From: Kineosporia corallincola
GTDB lineage: Bacteria > Actinomycetota > Actinomycetes > Actinomycetales > Kineosporiaceae
NCBI RefSeq assembly: GCF_018499875.1
Contig: NZ_JAHBAY010000004.1
Span: forward strand, 248,001 to 312,000
DNA: 64,000 bases
Direction: 5' to 3'
The notes under the pieces are model-generated. The model worked only from the letters and a program-made list of their open reading frames with translations. It was not told the origin of the DNA and did no database searches. Both the position numbers and the translations under genes were made by a program. This document shows, one piece after another, positions 51,431 through 59,564 of the stretch (its first letter is position 1; the number at the start of each line of letters is the position of its first letter).

Positions 51431-51457
51431 CGAGGAGCCCGGCGCGGGCTCCTCGTC
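51429..51457. terminator. Bidirectional hairpin terminator
   Basis: Perfect 13-bp stem (51429-51441 with 51445-51457) and 3-nt loop, starting on the stop codon of the propeller gene and 25 bp before the end of the convergent MinD-like gene. Confidence 0.8.
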
Positions 51458-51481
51458 GTCCATGATTGTGACCGGAAACCC

Positions 51482-53113
51482 TTACAGGCCGTCGGCGATC
51501 GCCGCGGTGACCCGCAGCCAGGCGGTACGGCTGGCGGGGGAGAGGGCGTCGTAGGTGATCGGGCCGCCGGACACCAGCGCCGGGTCGTGCGGCACGTCGA
51601 GCACGGTGCGGGTGAGGCTGCCGAAGTGCCCGTGCAACCGGTCGCGCAGCTGCGGATCCGCCTTCTTGCCAGGGGCACTCAGCACCGTGACGGCGTTGCG
51701 CACCACGTCTTCCTTGCCCGCGGCGGCCAGGCCGTCGGCGAGCCAGGCGGCGGAGGCGGCGGTGTCCTCACGGATGGTGGAGACGATCACCAGCTGGTCG
51801 GCGTGGTTCACCGCGGCCTGCCAGTTGGAGGCCCGCATGTTGTTGCCGGTGTCGATGACCAGCACCCGGTAGAAGCGGGCGAGTGCCTTGTGCAGCTGCT
51901 CGAAGGCGGTCTCGTCGATACTGGCGGCCGAGGCGGCGTCTTCGTCGCTGGCCAGCACGTCGAACTGGGCGCTGCCCTGCGAGCGCACGTAGTTGTCCAG
52001 GTCGCCGACCCGCGACGAGCGGATGTCGGTGAACCGGTCGAGGTCACGCAGCAGGTCCACGGCGGTGTTGCTGTGCCGGGCCGGGTTGGCCCGCCAGCCG
52101 AGCGTGCCCCGGGTCTCGTTGTTGTCCCAGGCCAGCGTGTAGCCGCCGCGGTGCATGCCGAACGTGGACGCGATCAGCAGGCTGGCGGTGGTCTTGTGCG
52201 CGCCGCCCTTCGGGTTCACCACGACGACCGTCTTCGGCCCGCGCAGGCTGCGCTGCACCGACGCGACCGCCTCGCGGTACTCCAGCTCGCGGGCGCCCGG
52301 GGCGGGCGAGATCAGCCCGCCGCTGAGCCGGCGCACGGCGCCCTGCCAGCCGTCCTGGGCCGGGCCGGTGGGCGCCGGGGGGCGCGTGGCCAGCAGGTCG
52401 GGGAGAGTCGGTTTGGGCTGCGGCACACCGAGTTCCTTCGCCATGCGGTTGGTCGCCGAGGGGACGGCCGGGATCGCGCCGGTCACCGGCTTCGCCACCG
52501 GGCCGGCCGCCTTGGTGTCGGCGACCGGGTTGGCGGCCGGGTGGGCGGCCGGGGTCACGGGGGACGCCGGTTCGTGCGCGGTGGGCCGGATCGGCAGACC
52601 CGCCGCCGTGGTGGTGGGGCCGGCCGGTGCGGCGTCGGGCTCAGGGGCGGCCTCGGCCGGGCTGTCCGGAACGGTGGACGACGAGGGGCCCGGCACCTCG
52701 CCGCCGGCGGTCCGCGCACCCAGCGCGTCGCGCAGCGGGCCGTGCTTGGACCGGCCGAGTTTCGAGCGCCGGGCCGAGCCGGGCAGCGGGCCCGGGGCGA
52801 CCTGCTCCCAGGCGCGCGCCGTGCTGTCCGGCGGCTGCTCGTCGAGCGGCAGCACCCGGCCGTCCGGATGCACCACCAGATGCGAATGGCCCTCGGGGTC
52901 GACGGTCTCGACGCGCAGCGGACGGCCCAGCCCGGCGGTCTGCGCACTCAGGTGCTCCAGCACCGCGGCGCGGGCCTGGTCGACGTCGCCGCCGCCGGTG
53001 AGCACGGTCCGCGGGGAGCCGTTGATCGTGACTTCGGCGGTGCCGTCCGCGCTGATGTTCGCGCTGACCTTGGGCCAGTCGGGTACGGCGCCGTACGGAT
53101 CGGTGATGCTCAC
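51482..53113 (-). CDS. MinD/ParA-like ATPase with long disordered N-terminal region
   Basis: Protein of 543 aa. Residues 1-110 form a small alpha/beta domain and 111-265 a Pro/Ala-rich linker containing GPSSSTV. A MinD-type P-loop ATPase follows from 290, with VVVVNPKGGAHKTTASLL (deviant Walker A, KGGAHKTT at 302-309, both lysines kept), YTLAWDNNETRGTLGW and RVLVIDTGNNMRASNW (Walker B region). This pattern is common in actinobacterial proteins linked to type VII secretion (EspI-like). No other secretion gene is in the window, so the role is open. GTG 53111-53113. Confidence 0.87.
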   Translation of the reverse strand: MSITDPYGAVPDWPKVSANISADGTAEVTINGSPRTVLTGGGDVDQARAAVLEHLSAQTAGLGRPLRVETVDPEGHSHLVVHPDGRVLPLDEQPPDSTARAWEQVAPGPLPGSARRSKLGRSKHGPLRDALGARTAGGEVPGPSSSTVPDSPAEAAPEPDAAPAGPTTTAAGLPIRPTAHEPASPVTPAAHPAANPVADTKAAGPVAKPVTGAIPAVPSATNRMAKELGVPQPKPTLPDLLATRPPAPTGPAQDGWQGAVRRLSGGLISPAPGARELEYREAVASVQRSLRGPKTVVVVNPKGGAHKTTASLLIASTFGMHRGGYTLAWDNNETRGTLGWRANPARHSNTAVDLLRDLDRFTDIRSSRVGDLDNYVRSQGSAQFDVLASDEDAASAASIDETAFEQLHKALARFYRVLVIDTGNNMRASNWQAAVNHADQLVIVSTIREDTAASAAWLADGLAAAGKEDVVRNAVTVLSAPGKKADPQLRDRLHGHFGSLTRTVLDVPHDPALVSGGPITYDALSPASRTAWLRVTAAIADGL

Positions 53114-53283
53114 GCGGCTGCCTCTCTAGGTACGGGGTGTTGGTGGCTGCCGATCGAGGAGGGGGAATCGGGCTCGCACGTCACGGAACATACGGGATGA
53201 CTCCACGGAAAGTCACCATACTGCCGAAACGTGACACAAACGTTTGGCGGGATGGTGTCGGGGTGAGCGAAATTCCGGCTGTT

Positions 53284-53289
53284 TACGCT
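53284..53289 (+). promoter_or_regulatory. -10 element for a leaderless pirin transcript
   Basis: TACGCT fits TANNNT and lies 6 nt before GTG 53296, which has no Shine-Dalgarno sequence. Confidence 0.45.
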
Positions 53290-53295
53290 GGACAC

Positions 53296-54285
53296 GTGAG
53301 CAACGTGGAGCAGTCCCCGGCCGAGGTGGTGTGTGACCCCGTACCCGGTGCCGGGGTCGAGGTTCTCGACCCGCGTGACGTGCCGCTGGGCGGGCCGCGG
53401 GCGATGTCGGTGCGGCGCACCCTGCCGCAGCGCGGGCGCTCGCTGATCGGTGCCTGGTGCTTCCTCGACCACTACGGCCCGGACGACGTGGAGGTCACCG
53501 GCGGGATGCGGGTGGCCCGGCATCCGCACACCGGCCTGGCCACGGTGAGCTGGCTGTTCACCGGCGAGATCGATCATCTCGACTCGGCCGGGTTCGCGGC
53601 CCGGGTGCGGCCGGGCGAGGTCAACCTGATGGTGGCCGGGCACGGCATCTCGCACCAGGAGATCTCCACCCCGGCCACGCGCACGCTGCACGGCGCGCAG
53701 CTCTGGTACGCCCTGCCGGAGGCGACCCGGGACATGCCGCCGACCTTCCACCACTACGCGCCCGACCCGATCGTGGACAACGAGACCGAGATCCGGGTGT
53801 TCCTCGGATCACTCGCCGGCAGCACCTCGCCGGTGCCCACGTACACCCCTCCACTGCTCGGCGCGGAGATCCTGCTGCCCGCCGGCGTGCATCTGGATCT
53901 TGAGCTGGAGGCCGGTTTTGAACACGGCGTGCTGGCCGACGGCGGTTCGGTCAGCGTCGACGGAACCGCCGTTGCACCGGACCATCTGGCCTACCTGCCG
54001 ACCGGCCGGGAGCGGGTGCGCCTGCTGGCCGGGGCCACGCCGGTGCGGTTGCTGCTGATCGGCGGCGAGCCGCTGGGCGAGAGGATCGTGATGTGGTGGA
54101 ACTTCGTCGGTCGCGACCACGACGAGATCGTCGCGTTCCGCGCGGCCTGGCAGGCTGAGATCGGTGCCGACGCAGGTGTTTCCGAAGCTGCTGGTCAGCC
54201 GCGCTTCGGCCGGTTCCCGGCGGGGCAGCCGGGCGCTCTGCCGGCGCCGGCGCTGCCACCGCTGCGGTTGCGGCCGCGCGGGTGA
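53296..54285 (+). CDS. Pirin-family protein
   Basis: Double-cupin protein of 329 aa. The metal ligands of pirins are kept: RHPHTGLATVSWLF, and GHGISHQE with the downstream Glu. Pirins bind Fe(II)/Fe(III); some act as quercetinases, others as redox-sensing cofactors. C-terminal cupin from about 190, then a Pro-rich tail. GTG 53296 is chosen because a -10 box sits right before it; GTG 53263 is an alternative. Divergent from the MinD-like gene with a 182-bp gap. Confidence 0.93.
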   Translation: MSNVEQSPAEVVCDPVPGAGVEVLDPRDVPLGGPRAMSVRRTLPQRGRSLIGAWCFLDHYGPDDVEVTGGMRVARHPHTGLATVSWLFTGEIDHLDSAGFAARVRPGEVNLMVAGHGISHQEISTPATRTLHGAQLWYALPEATRDMPPTFHHYAPDPIVDNETEIRVFLGSLAGSTSPVPTYTPPLLGAEILLPAGVHLDLELEAGFEHGVLADGGSVSVDGTAVAPDHLAYLPTGRERVRLLAGATPVRLLLIGGEPLGERIVMWWNFVGRDHDEIVAFRAAWQAEIGADAGVSEAAGQPRFGRFPAGQPGALPAPALPPLRLRPRG

Positions 54286-54328
54286 TCGGGGCCCGGCCGG
54301 TACTTTTCGCCGTCCCCCGTTAAAAGTG

Positions 54329-54356
54329 ACCGAAAGCATTGCCCGGTTACCGAAAG
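54329..54356 (+). repeat. Direct repeat ACCGAAAG in the gap before the acyltransferase
   Basis: ACCGAAAG at 54329-54336 and 54349-54356 (20-bp period), followed by a -35-like TTGACG at 54361-54366. The 238-bp gap (54286-54523) is less GC-rich than its surroundings and probably carries the acyltransferase promoter. Confidence 0.4.
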
Positions 54357-54523
54357 TCGATTGACGGCAACGGGCAGTCATCGCCAAAGCTCTTGCATCG
54401 TGGGGCTAATCGGATGCATCACGGCCATATCGCGGGCAGCTGTGGTTTACGTGTGCAAGACTCCGTGACCAGGGGGACACTTATCCGTTTCGCGCGTATA
54501 TCAGGACAAGGACGCAACCACAC

Positions 54524-55123
54524 GTGGCAGAGCTTCAACTCGAGGTCCAGGGCGAGTACCACGACATCCAGATCTCGCCCGAGGCGCAGCTCAACGGCTC
54601 CTCGATCAAGGTGCGCAACAACGGTGGCCCGTGTTCGGTGCACGTCGGCGCCGGGGTGAAGGGCAAGTGGAGCATCTCGGTGTCGGGCGGCGCCAGCGTC
54701 GTCATCGGCGAGGGGTCCACCTGTGAGAGCGCCATGATCGTGGCCCACGGGGGCGACATCACGATCGGCAAGGACTGCATGTTCTCGTTCTCCGTCGAGA
54801 TGCGGGCCACAGACACGCACGCGATCTACGACATCGACTCCGGCAACCGGATCAACCCCGACAAGCCCATCGTCATCGGCGACCACGTGTGGCTGGGCAA
54901 GCAGGTGATGATCATGAAGGGCGCCAACATCGGCTCGGGCAGCGTGGTCGGCGCCCGGGCCGTGGTGTCCGGGCAGGTGCCGCCGCTGTCGGTCAGCGCG
55001 GGCATCCCGGCCCGGGTGCTGCGCACCAACGTGGTCTGGACGCGTCGCATCGGCAAGGGCCAGCTCGACGCCGACCCGGCCGCCCTGGGCATCGTCGAGG
55101 CCGTGCGCAGCGCCTCAGCCTGA
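54524..55123 (+). CDS. Left-handed beta-helix (hexapeptide) acyltransferase
   Basis: Protein of 199 aa in the LbH acyltransferase superfamily (cysE/WbbJ-like). The hexapeptide turns run through VVIGEGSTCESAMIVAHGG, the likely catalytic His is in ATDTHAIYD, and the C-terminal coils read IVIGDHVWLGKQVMIMKGAN and GSGSVVGARAVVSG, followed by PARVLRTNVVW. It transfers an acetyl or other acyl group to a sugar or small molecule, probably for surface glycans; no glycan cluster is adjacent. GTG 54524 follows AAGGA. It overlaps the convergent regulator gene by 9 bp. Confidence 0.92.
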   Translation: MAELQLEVQGEYHDIQISPEAQLNGSSIKVRNNGGPCSVHVGAGVKGKWSISVSGGASVVIGEGSTCESAMIVAHGGDITIGKDCMFSFSVEMRATDTHAIYDIDSGNRINPDKPIVIGDHVWLGKQVMIMKGANIGSGSVVGARAVVSGQVPPLSVSAGIPARVLRTNVVWTRRIGKGQLDADPAALGIVEAVRSASA

Positions 55124-56026
55124 CAGCTCCGAACCTGACGACCGCGGCGCGGGACCTTCGAGGTCCCGCGCCGCAGTCGTGTCCGGGTGCTGGCCGGCCC
55201 ACAGCGAGAGCAGCCGCAGGTTGTCGGCCGAGCTGCTGCCCGGGTCGGTGCCGTACACGAACATCGTCTGGTCCGGGTCGCCCGGCAGGGTCAGCGCCTC
55301 GAAATGCAGTGTGATCGGCCCCACCTCGGGATGCGTCAGGCGTTTGGTGCCGTGGGTGCGCTCGTGCACACGATGGTCGCCCCAGGCCGCCCGGAACTCC
55401 GGACTCTTGATCGTCAGCTCGCCCACCAGCTCGTTCAGCGCCGGGTCGTCGGGATGCCGGCCCGCGTCCAGCCGCAGGGTGCCCACCGCGTCGGCGGCCA
55501 CCAGGGACCACTGCACGAACCGCTCCCGGGCCACCGGGTCGAGCAGCACCCAGCGGGTGTAGTTGCGCTCGCGCGCCGGTAGCCGGCGCCAGTCCGTCAG
55601 CAGCGCCGTGGCCAGGGCGTTGGACGCCAGCACGTCGGTGCGGCGGCCGAGGATCAGGACCGGGTGGTCGGTCATCGAGGCCAGCAGCTGTTGCATCGCC
55701 GGACGTACCCGCTGCACCGGCTGCACGCCGCCCGGCCGGGCACGACCCGGCCGGGCCAGATCGGCCAGGTGCGCGCTCGCCGCGTCGTCCATGCGCAGGG
55801 CCCGGGCCAGCGACCGCACCACCGCGTCGGACGGGGTGCTGTGCCGGCCCTGTTCCAGGCGGGTGTAGTAGTCCACGCTGACCCCGGCCAGCCGCGCCAC
55901 CTCCTCGCGGCGCAGTCCCCGCACCCGCCGCGGGGCGCCGTCCGGGTCGTCGAGCCCGACCTCCGCCGGGGTCAGCCCGGACCGGCAGGTGCGCAGGAAC
56001 TCGCCCAGAGCGTTCATGCCCTCCAT
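55115..56026 (-). CDS. XRE-type regulator with MmyB-like ligand-binding domain
   Basis: Regulator of 303 aa. The N-terminal helix-turn-helix (VRGLRREEVARLAGVSVDYYTRLEQGR) is followed by an MmyB/MltR-type PAS-like domain (RNYTRWVLLDPVARERF, HFEALTLPGDPDQTMFVYGT), which binds lipid-like ligands in known structures. It lies divergent to the SDR gene and probably controls it, a very frequent pairing in actinomycetes. ATG 56024-56026 or ATG 56015-56017. Confidence 0.93.
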   Translation of the reverse strand: MEGMNALGEFLRTCRSGLTPAEVGLDDPDGAPRRVRGLRREEVARLAGVSVDYYTRLEQGRHSTPSDAVVRSLARALRMDDAASAHLADLARPGRARPGGVQPVQRVRPAMQQLLASMTDHPVLILGRRTDVLASNALATALLTDWRRLPARERNYTRWVLLDPVARERFVQWSLVAADAVGTLRLDAGRHPDDPALNELVGELTIKSPEFRAAWGDHRVHERTHGTKRLTHPEVGPITLHFEALTLPGDPDQTMFVYGTDPGSSSADNLRLLSLWAGQHPDTTAARDLEGPAPRSSGSELSG

Positions 56027-56169
56027 GGTCGCGCGCCGTCCCGCCGCGCGGAACGGTGAAGGGGGGCACGCCGTTCCCGGGCAGCGCCGGGCCCGGAACC
56101 CGCTGGTGGCCGGCCGGCCCGCCGGGGAATCTGGAAGTCGTTCCCCCACGACATCTTCGGAGTGATCAC

Positions 56170-57009
56170 ATGTCCACCTGGTTCGTCACCGGCACCTCCC
56201 GCGGCCTCGGCCTGGAACTCGTGCGGCAACTGCTGGAACGCGGCGACAACGTGGCCGCCACCACCCGATCTGCCGCCCGGCTCGGCGAGGCACTCGACGG
56301 CGCCGACCAGCAGCGGCTGCTCGTGCTGGAGGTCGACCTGACCGACGAGAAGCAGGTCGGCGCGGCCGTGAACGCCACCGTGGAGCGCTTCGGCGCTCTC
56401 GACGTGGTGGTCAACAACGCCGGTTACGGTTTTCTCGGGGCGGTCGAGGAGATCACCGACGCCGAGGCCCGCACGATGTTCGACGTGCAGATCTTCGGCG
56501 TCTGGAACGTGCTGCGCGCGGTGCTGCCGGTGATGCGCCGGCAGGGCGGCGGCCACGTCGTCAACGTCTCCTCGATCCTCGGCCTCACCGCCTTCCCGGG
56601 CTGGGGCCTCTACGTGGCCGGAAAGTACGCCCTGGAGGGCCTGACCGAGTCGCTGGCCGCCGAGGTGGCCAAGTTCGGGATCAAGGTCAACCTGGTCGAG
56701 CCCGGTTATCTGCGCACCGATTTCCTGCGCCCGGTCTCCCTCGGCCTGCCGTCCGGGGCGATCGACGGGTACGAGGCGGTGCGGGAGATGACCGACCAGC
56801 ACCTGGCCATGCCCGGCACCCAGCTCGGTGACCCGGTGCGGGCCGCCACCGCGATCGTCCGGGTGGTCGACCGCGGCGACGCGCCTCTGCACCAGCTGCT
56901 CGGCTCGGACTCCTACGACCTGGCCACCGCGCACGTCGACGCCCTGCGGGCCGACATCGAGGCGGGCCGGGAACTGGCTCTGACCACCGACATCCCGGCC
57001 ACGCTCTGA
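56170..57009 (+). CDS. Short-chain dehydrogenase/reductase
   Basis: Classical SDR of 279 aa, cytoplasmic, NAD(P)-dependent. Cofactor motif TGTSRGLGLEL (8-18), VVVNNAGYGF, catalytic Ser in VNVSSILGL and YVAGK as the Tyr-x-x-x-Lys pair. Arg after the first strand (TTRSAAR) suggests NADPH. Substrate is unknown. ATG 56170 begins the cofactor fold directly. Divergent from the MmyB-type regulator (143-bp gap). Confidence 0.94.
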   Translation: MSTWFVTGTSRGLGLELVRQLLERGDNVAATTRSAARLGEALDGADQQRLLVLEVDLTDEKQVGAAVNATVERFGALDVVVNNAGYGFLGAVEEITDAEARTMFDVQIFGVWNVLRAVLPVMRRQGGGHVVNVSSILGLTAFPGWGLYVAGKYALEGLTESLAAEVAKFGIKVNLVEPGYLRTDFLRPVSLGLPSGAIDGYEAVREMTDQHLAMPGTQLGDPVRAATAIVRVVDRGDAPLHQLLGSDSYDLATAHVDALRADIEAGRELALTTDIPATL

Positions 57010-57164
57010 TCCGGACCGGCCTCGCCACGGTCCCGGCCCTGACCCTGTCTCCGGCCATTCCCCTCCGGGCCGGCGGGACTGCCGCTGTGGTGGTGGCAGG
57101 GTTCGCCCGGGCGCCGGACGAGATTGACGACATCGCGATCTCGGGCTGAGCGGGCGGCGGACCC

Positions 57165-57230
57165 CTTCTCGTTCTTCACACCGGCCTGGGGTGGTTGGTG
57201 GTGTCAAGAACGGAAGGGTGTCTGCCGTGT
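57165..57230. repeat. Hairpin repeat element, copy 1
   Basis: 66 bp matching 57341-57406 with four differences. It contains a 13-bp stem (57170-57182 with 57200-57212, one C-C mismatch) and a 17-nt loop. Just past it, GTCTGCC/GGCAGAC (57220-57238) and GACGGCGG/CCGCCGTC (57236-57255) form two mutually exclusive hairpins. The surrounding gap 57010-57512 has no gene that I can support. Confidence 0.8.
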
Positions 57231-57340
57231 CGGCAGACGGCGGTCGTCCGCCGTCCGAGCGTGGTGGGCAGGTGGGGCGAGGTGAGGCAGACAGGGTTGC
57301 TCATGCTTCGTGATGGCGGGTGCGGGGCGGTGGGCGAGGC

Positions 57341-57406
57341 CTTTTCGTTTTTCACACCGGCCTGGGCTGGTTGGTGGTGTCAAAAACGGAAGGGTGTCTG
57401 CCGTGT
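57341..57406. repeat. Hairpin repeat element, copy 2
   Basis: Second copy, 176 bp on. The stem (57346-57358 with 57376-57388) keeps pairing although C-G in copy 1 is T-A here (57350 with 57384), a compensatory change. Confidence 0.8.
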
Positions 57407-57455
57407 TGACCGGAGGCGTGATCGAGGTCGCACGACCGGAATTGTCAGATGATAG

Positions 57456-57474
57456 TTAGGTAAGCCTAAACTTC
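57456..57474. promoter_or_regulatory. IdeR/DtxR iron box before binding protein 2
   Basis: The site starting TTAGGTAAGCCTAAACT matches TWAGGTWAGSCTWACCTWA at 17 of 19 positions, 39 bp before ATG 57513. This is the best iron box in the window; iron-dependent repression of the operon is expected. Confidence 0.85.
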
Positions 57475-57512
57475 TCGTCGTTTCCCCCGAGCTTCGCGAG
57501 GAGTAGTTCCCG

Positions 57513-58520
57513 ATGTCAGCTGGCCGTTCGCCGTCCCTCACCGTTGCCGTTCTGGCTGCCACCGTGCTTGCGGTGGGGGCCTGTTCGTCGGGTTCCTCGG
57601 GTGAGGGCGGGGATTCGGGTGGGGAGGGGAGCACCCGCAGCGTCACGGACGTGCAGGGCACCGAGGTCGAGGTGCCGGTGGCGCCGGAGCGGGTGGTGGC
57701 TCTCAGCGAGCCCACGCTCGACGGGGTGCTGGCGCTCGGGGTCACGCCCGTCGGCGCCACCAGTGGGCGCGGCCAGTCGACGGTTCCGGGCTACCTGAGC
57801 GAGAAGGCCGACCGGGTACCGATCGTCGGGGCGGTCGGTGAGCCCGACCTGGAGGCGATCGGCAAGGCCGACCCGGACCTGATCCTGGTCGACGGCACCA
57901 CGATCAGCCAGGACGACAGCGTGCTGGCCACGCTGCGCAAGATCGCCCCGACCGTGGTGGCCGGGGAGGCCGGTGGCGACTGGCGAACCACCTTCACCAA
58001 CGTGGCGGGTGCGCTGAACCGGAGCGACGAGGGCGAGCAGGTGGTGGCCGACTACGAGGACCACGTGGCGCAGGTCAACGGTGAGCTCGGCGACCGGCTG
58101 GACGACACGTACTCGATCGTGCGCTGGCAGGGCTCCTCGGCGTCCCTGATTCTGAAGGAACTCCCGGCCGGGGTGGCCCTGACCGACCTGGGCATGAAGC
58201 GGCCCGACAGCCAGGACCGCGAGGGCGAGGGCCACAGCGAGCCGGTGTCGCAGGAGAACATCGCCGACATCGACGCCGACTACATCTTCTTCGGCACCCT
58301 CGGCGGCTCGTCGGTGTCCAACCCCTCGGCCACCGGCTCGACCGACGCCGACGCCGCCGAAAGTGCGCTCAAGGAGGCCGAGGAGGTGCCCGGCTTCACG
58401 AAACTCCAGGCCTACCAAGACGATCACATCATCGCGGTGGACGGTTCGGTGTGGACCTCCACCGGCGGGCCGCTGCTGATGAACGCGATCGTGGACGACG
58501 TGGAAGCGTCACTCACGTAA
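57513..58520 (+). CDS. Iron-siderophore substrate-binding lipoprotein 2
   Basis: FecB/FepB-like binding protein of 335 aa. Lipobox VGAC (Cys24), then a Gly/Ser/Glu-rich tether. Mature fold: PERVVALSEPTLDGVLALGV, DLEAIGKADPDLILVDG, LRKIAPTVVAG and the C-terminal DDHIIAVDGSVWTSTGGPLL. GAGGAG precedes ATG 57513. With the two following permeases it makes a second importer, under an iron box. It is not closely similar to the first binding protein, so a different siderophore is likely. Confidence 0.95.
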   Translation: MSAGRSPSLTVAVLAATVLAVGACSSGSSGEGGDSGGEGSTRSVTDVQGTEVEVPVAPERVVALSEPTLDGVLALGVTPVGATSGRGQSTVPGYLSEKADRVPIVGAVGEPDLEAIGKADPDLILVDGTTISQDDSVLATLRKIAPTVVAGEAGGDWRTTFTNVAGALNRSDEGEQVVADYEDHVAQVNGELGDRLDDTYSIVRWQGSSASLILKELPAGVALTDLGMKRPDSQDREGEGHSEPVSQENIADIDADYIFFGTLGGSSVSNPSATGSTDADAAESALKEAEEVPGFTKLQAYQDDHIIAVDGSVWTSTGGPLLMNAIVDDVEASLT

Positions 58521-59564
58521 GTGGTTCCGAAAAACAGAGGACGACGACACGGTGCTCTCGTGCTCGCCGCCGGCGCGGTGCTGCTGTGCGTCTGCTGCGC
58601 GGCCAGTCTCGTGCTGGGCTCGCGGCCGGTCGCCCCGCACGCCGTGTGGACCGCCCTGACCACACCCGACGACTCCTGGGCCACCGCCGTCGTGCGCGGG
58701 CAGCGGATGCCCCGCACCGTGCTGGCCGTGCTGGTCGGGGCGGCGCTCGGCGTGGCCGGGGCGCTGATGCAGTCGCTGACCCGAAACCCACTGGCGGAAC
58801 CAGGAATTCTCGGTGTCAACGCCGGTGCCGGGCTGGCTGTGGTGCTGGCCGTGGCGGTGGCCGGGGTCACCGGTGTCCGGTCCTACGTCTGGTTCGCGCT
58901 GGGCGGCGCCGGGCTGGCGGTGCTCGGGGTGTTCCTGCTCGGGGCCGGCGGCCGGGGCAGCCGGGGAGGCTGGGGTGTTCGGGGTGGTCACGGTGGGCCG
59001 GTGCAGATCGCGCTCAGTGGGGTCGCGGTGAGCGCGGCGGCGTCGTCACTGATCCAGACCGTGATCCTCTCCGACCAGCGGGCCTTCGACGAGTTCCGCT
59101 ACTGGTCGGCGGGGTCGATCGAAGGACGGCGCTGGCCGGTGCTTTTCGCGGTACTGCCGTTCGCCGCGCTCGGCCTGGTGCTGGCGGCGTCGGTGACCCG
59201 GGCGCTGAACGTGCTGGCGCTGGGCGAGGAGAGCGCCCGGGCGATGGGCGTGCCGGTGCGGCTGGTGCAGGGCTCGGCGATGGCCGCGGTGGCCCTGCTC
59301 AGCGGTGCCGCCACGGCCGCGGCCGGGCCGGTGGCGTTCGTCGGGCTGGGTGCGCCGTTCCTCGTGCGCCGCCTGGTCGGGCCGGACCAGCGCTGGGTGG
59401 TCGCCGCGTCGGTGGTGCTGGCCCCGTCGCTGGTGCTGCTGTCCGACATCGCCGGGCGGCTGGTGGTTCCCGGCAGTGAGGTGCCGGTGGGGATCATGAC
59501 CGCGCTGATCGGTGGCCCGCTGTTCATGGCCATCGCCCGGGGCCGGCGGCTGGAGGCGGTGTGA
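58521..59564 (+). CDS. Iron-siderophore ABC permease (FecCD family), cluster 2 first subunit
   Basis: Membrane permease of 347 aa with about ten helices. Motifs MPRTVLAVLVGAALGVAGAL, TRNPLAEPGILGVNAGAG, ALGEESARAMGVPV and VAFVGLGAPFLVRRL are typical. A Gly-rich loop (GAGGRGSRGGWGVRGGHGG, about 140-158) is longer than usual. GTG 58521 follows the previous stop with no gap and no clear ribosome site, so translation may be coupled. It pairs with the next gene. Confidence 0.93.
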   Translation: MVPKNRGRRHGALVLAAGAVLLCVCCAASLVLGSRPVAPHAVWTALTTPDDSWATAVVRGQRMPRTVLAVLVGAALGVAGALMQSLTRNPLAEPGILGVNAGAGLAVVLAVAVAGVTGVRSYVWFALGGAGLAVLGVFLLGAGGRGSRGGWGVRGGHGGPVQIALSGVAVSAAASSLIQTVILSDQRAFDEFRYWSAGSIEGRRWPVLFAVLPFAALGLVLAASVTRALNVLALGEESARAMGVPVRLVQGSAMAAVALLSGAATAAAGPVAFVGLGAPFLVRRLVGPDQRWVVAASVVLAPSLVLLSDIAGRLVVPGSEVPVGIMTALIGGPLFMAIARGRRLEAV

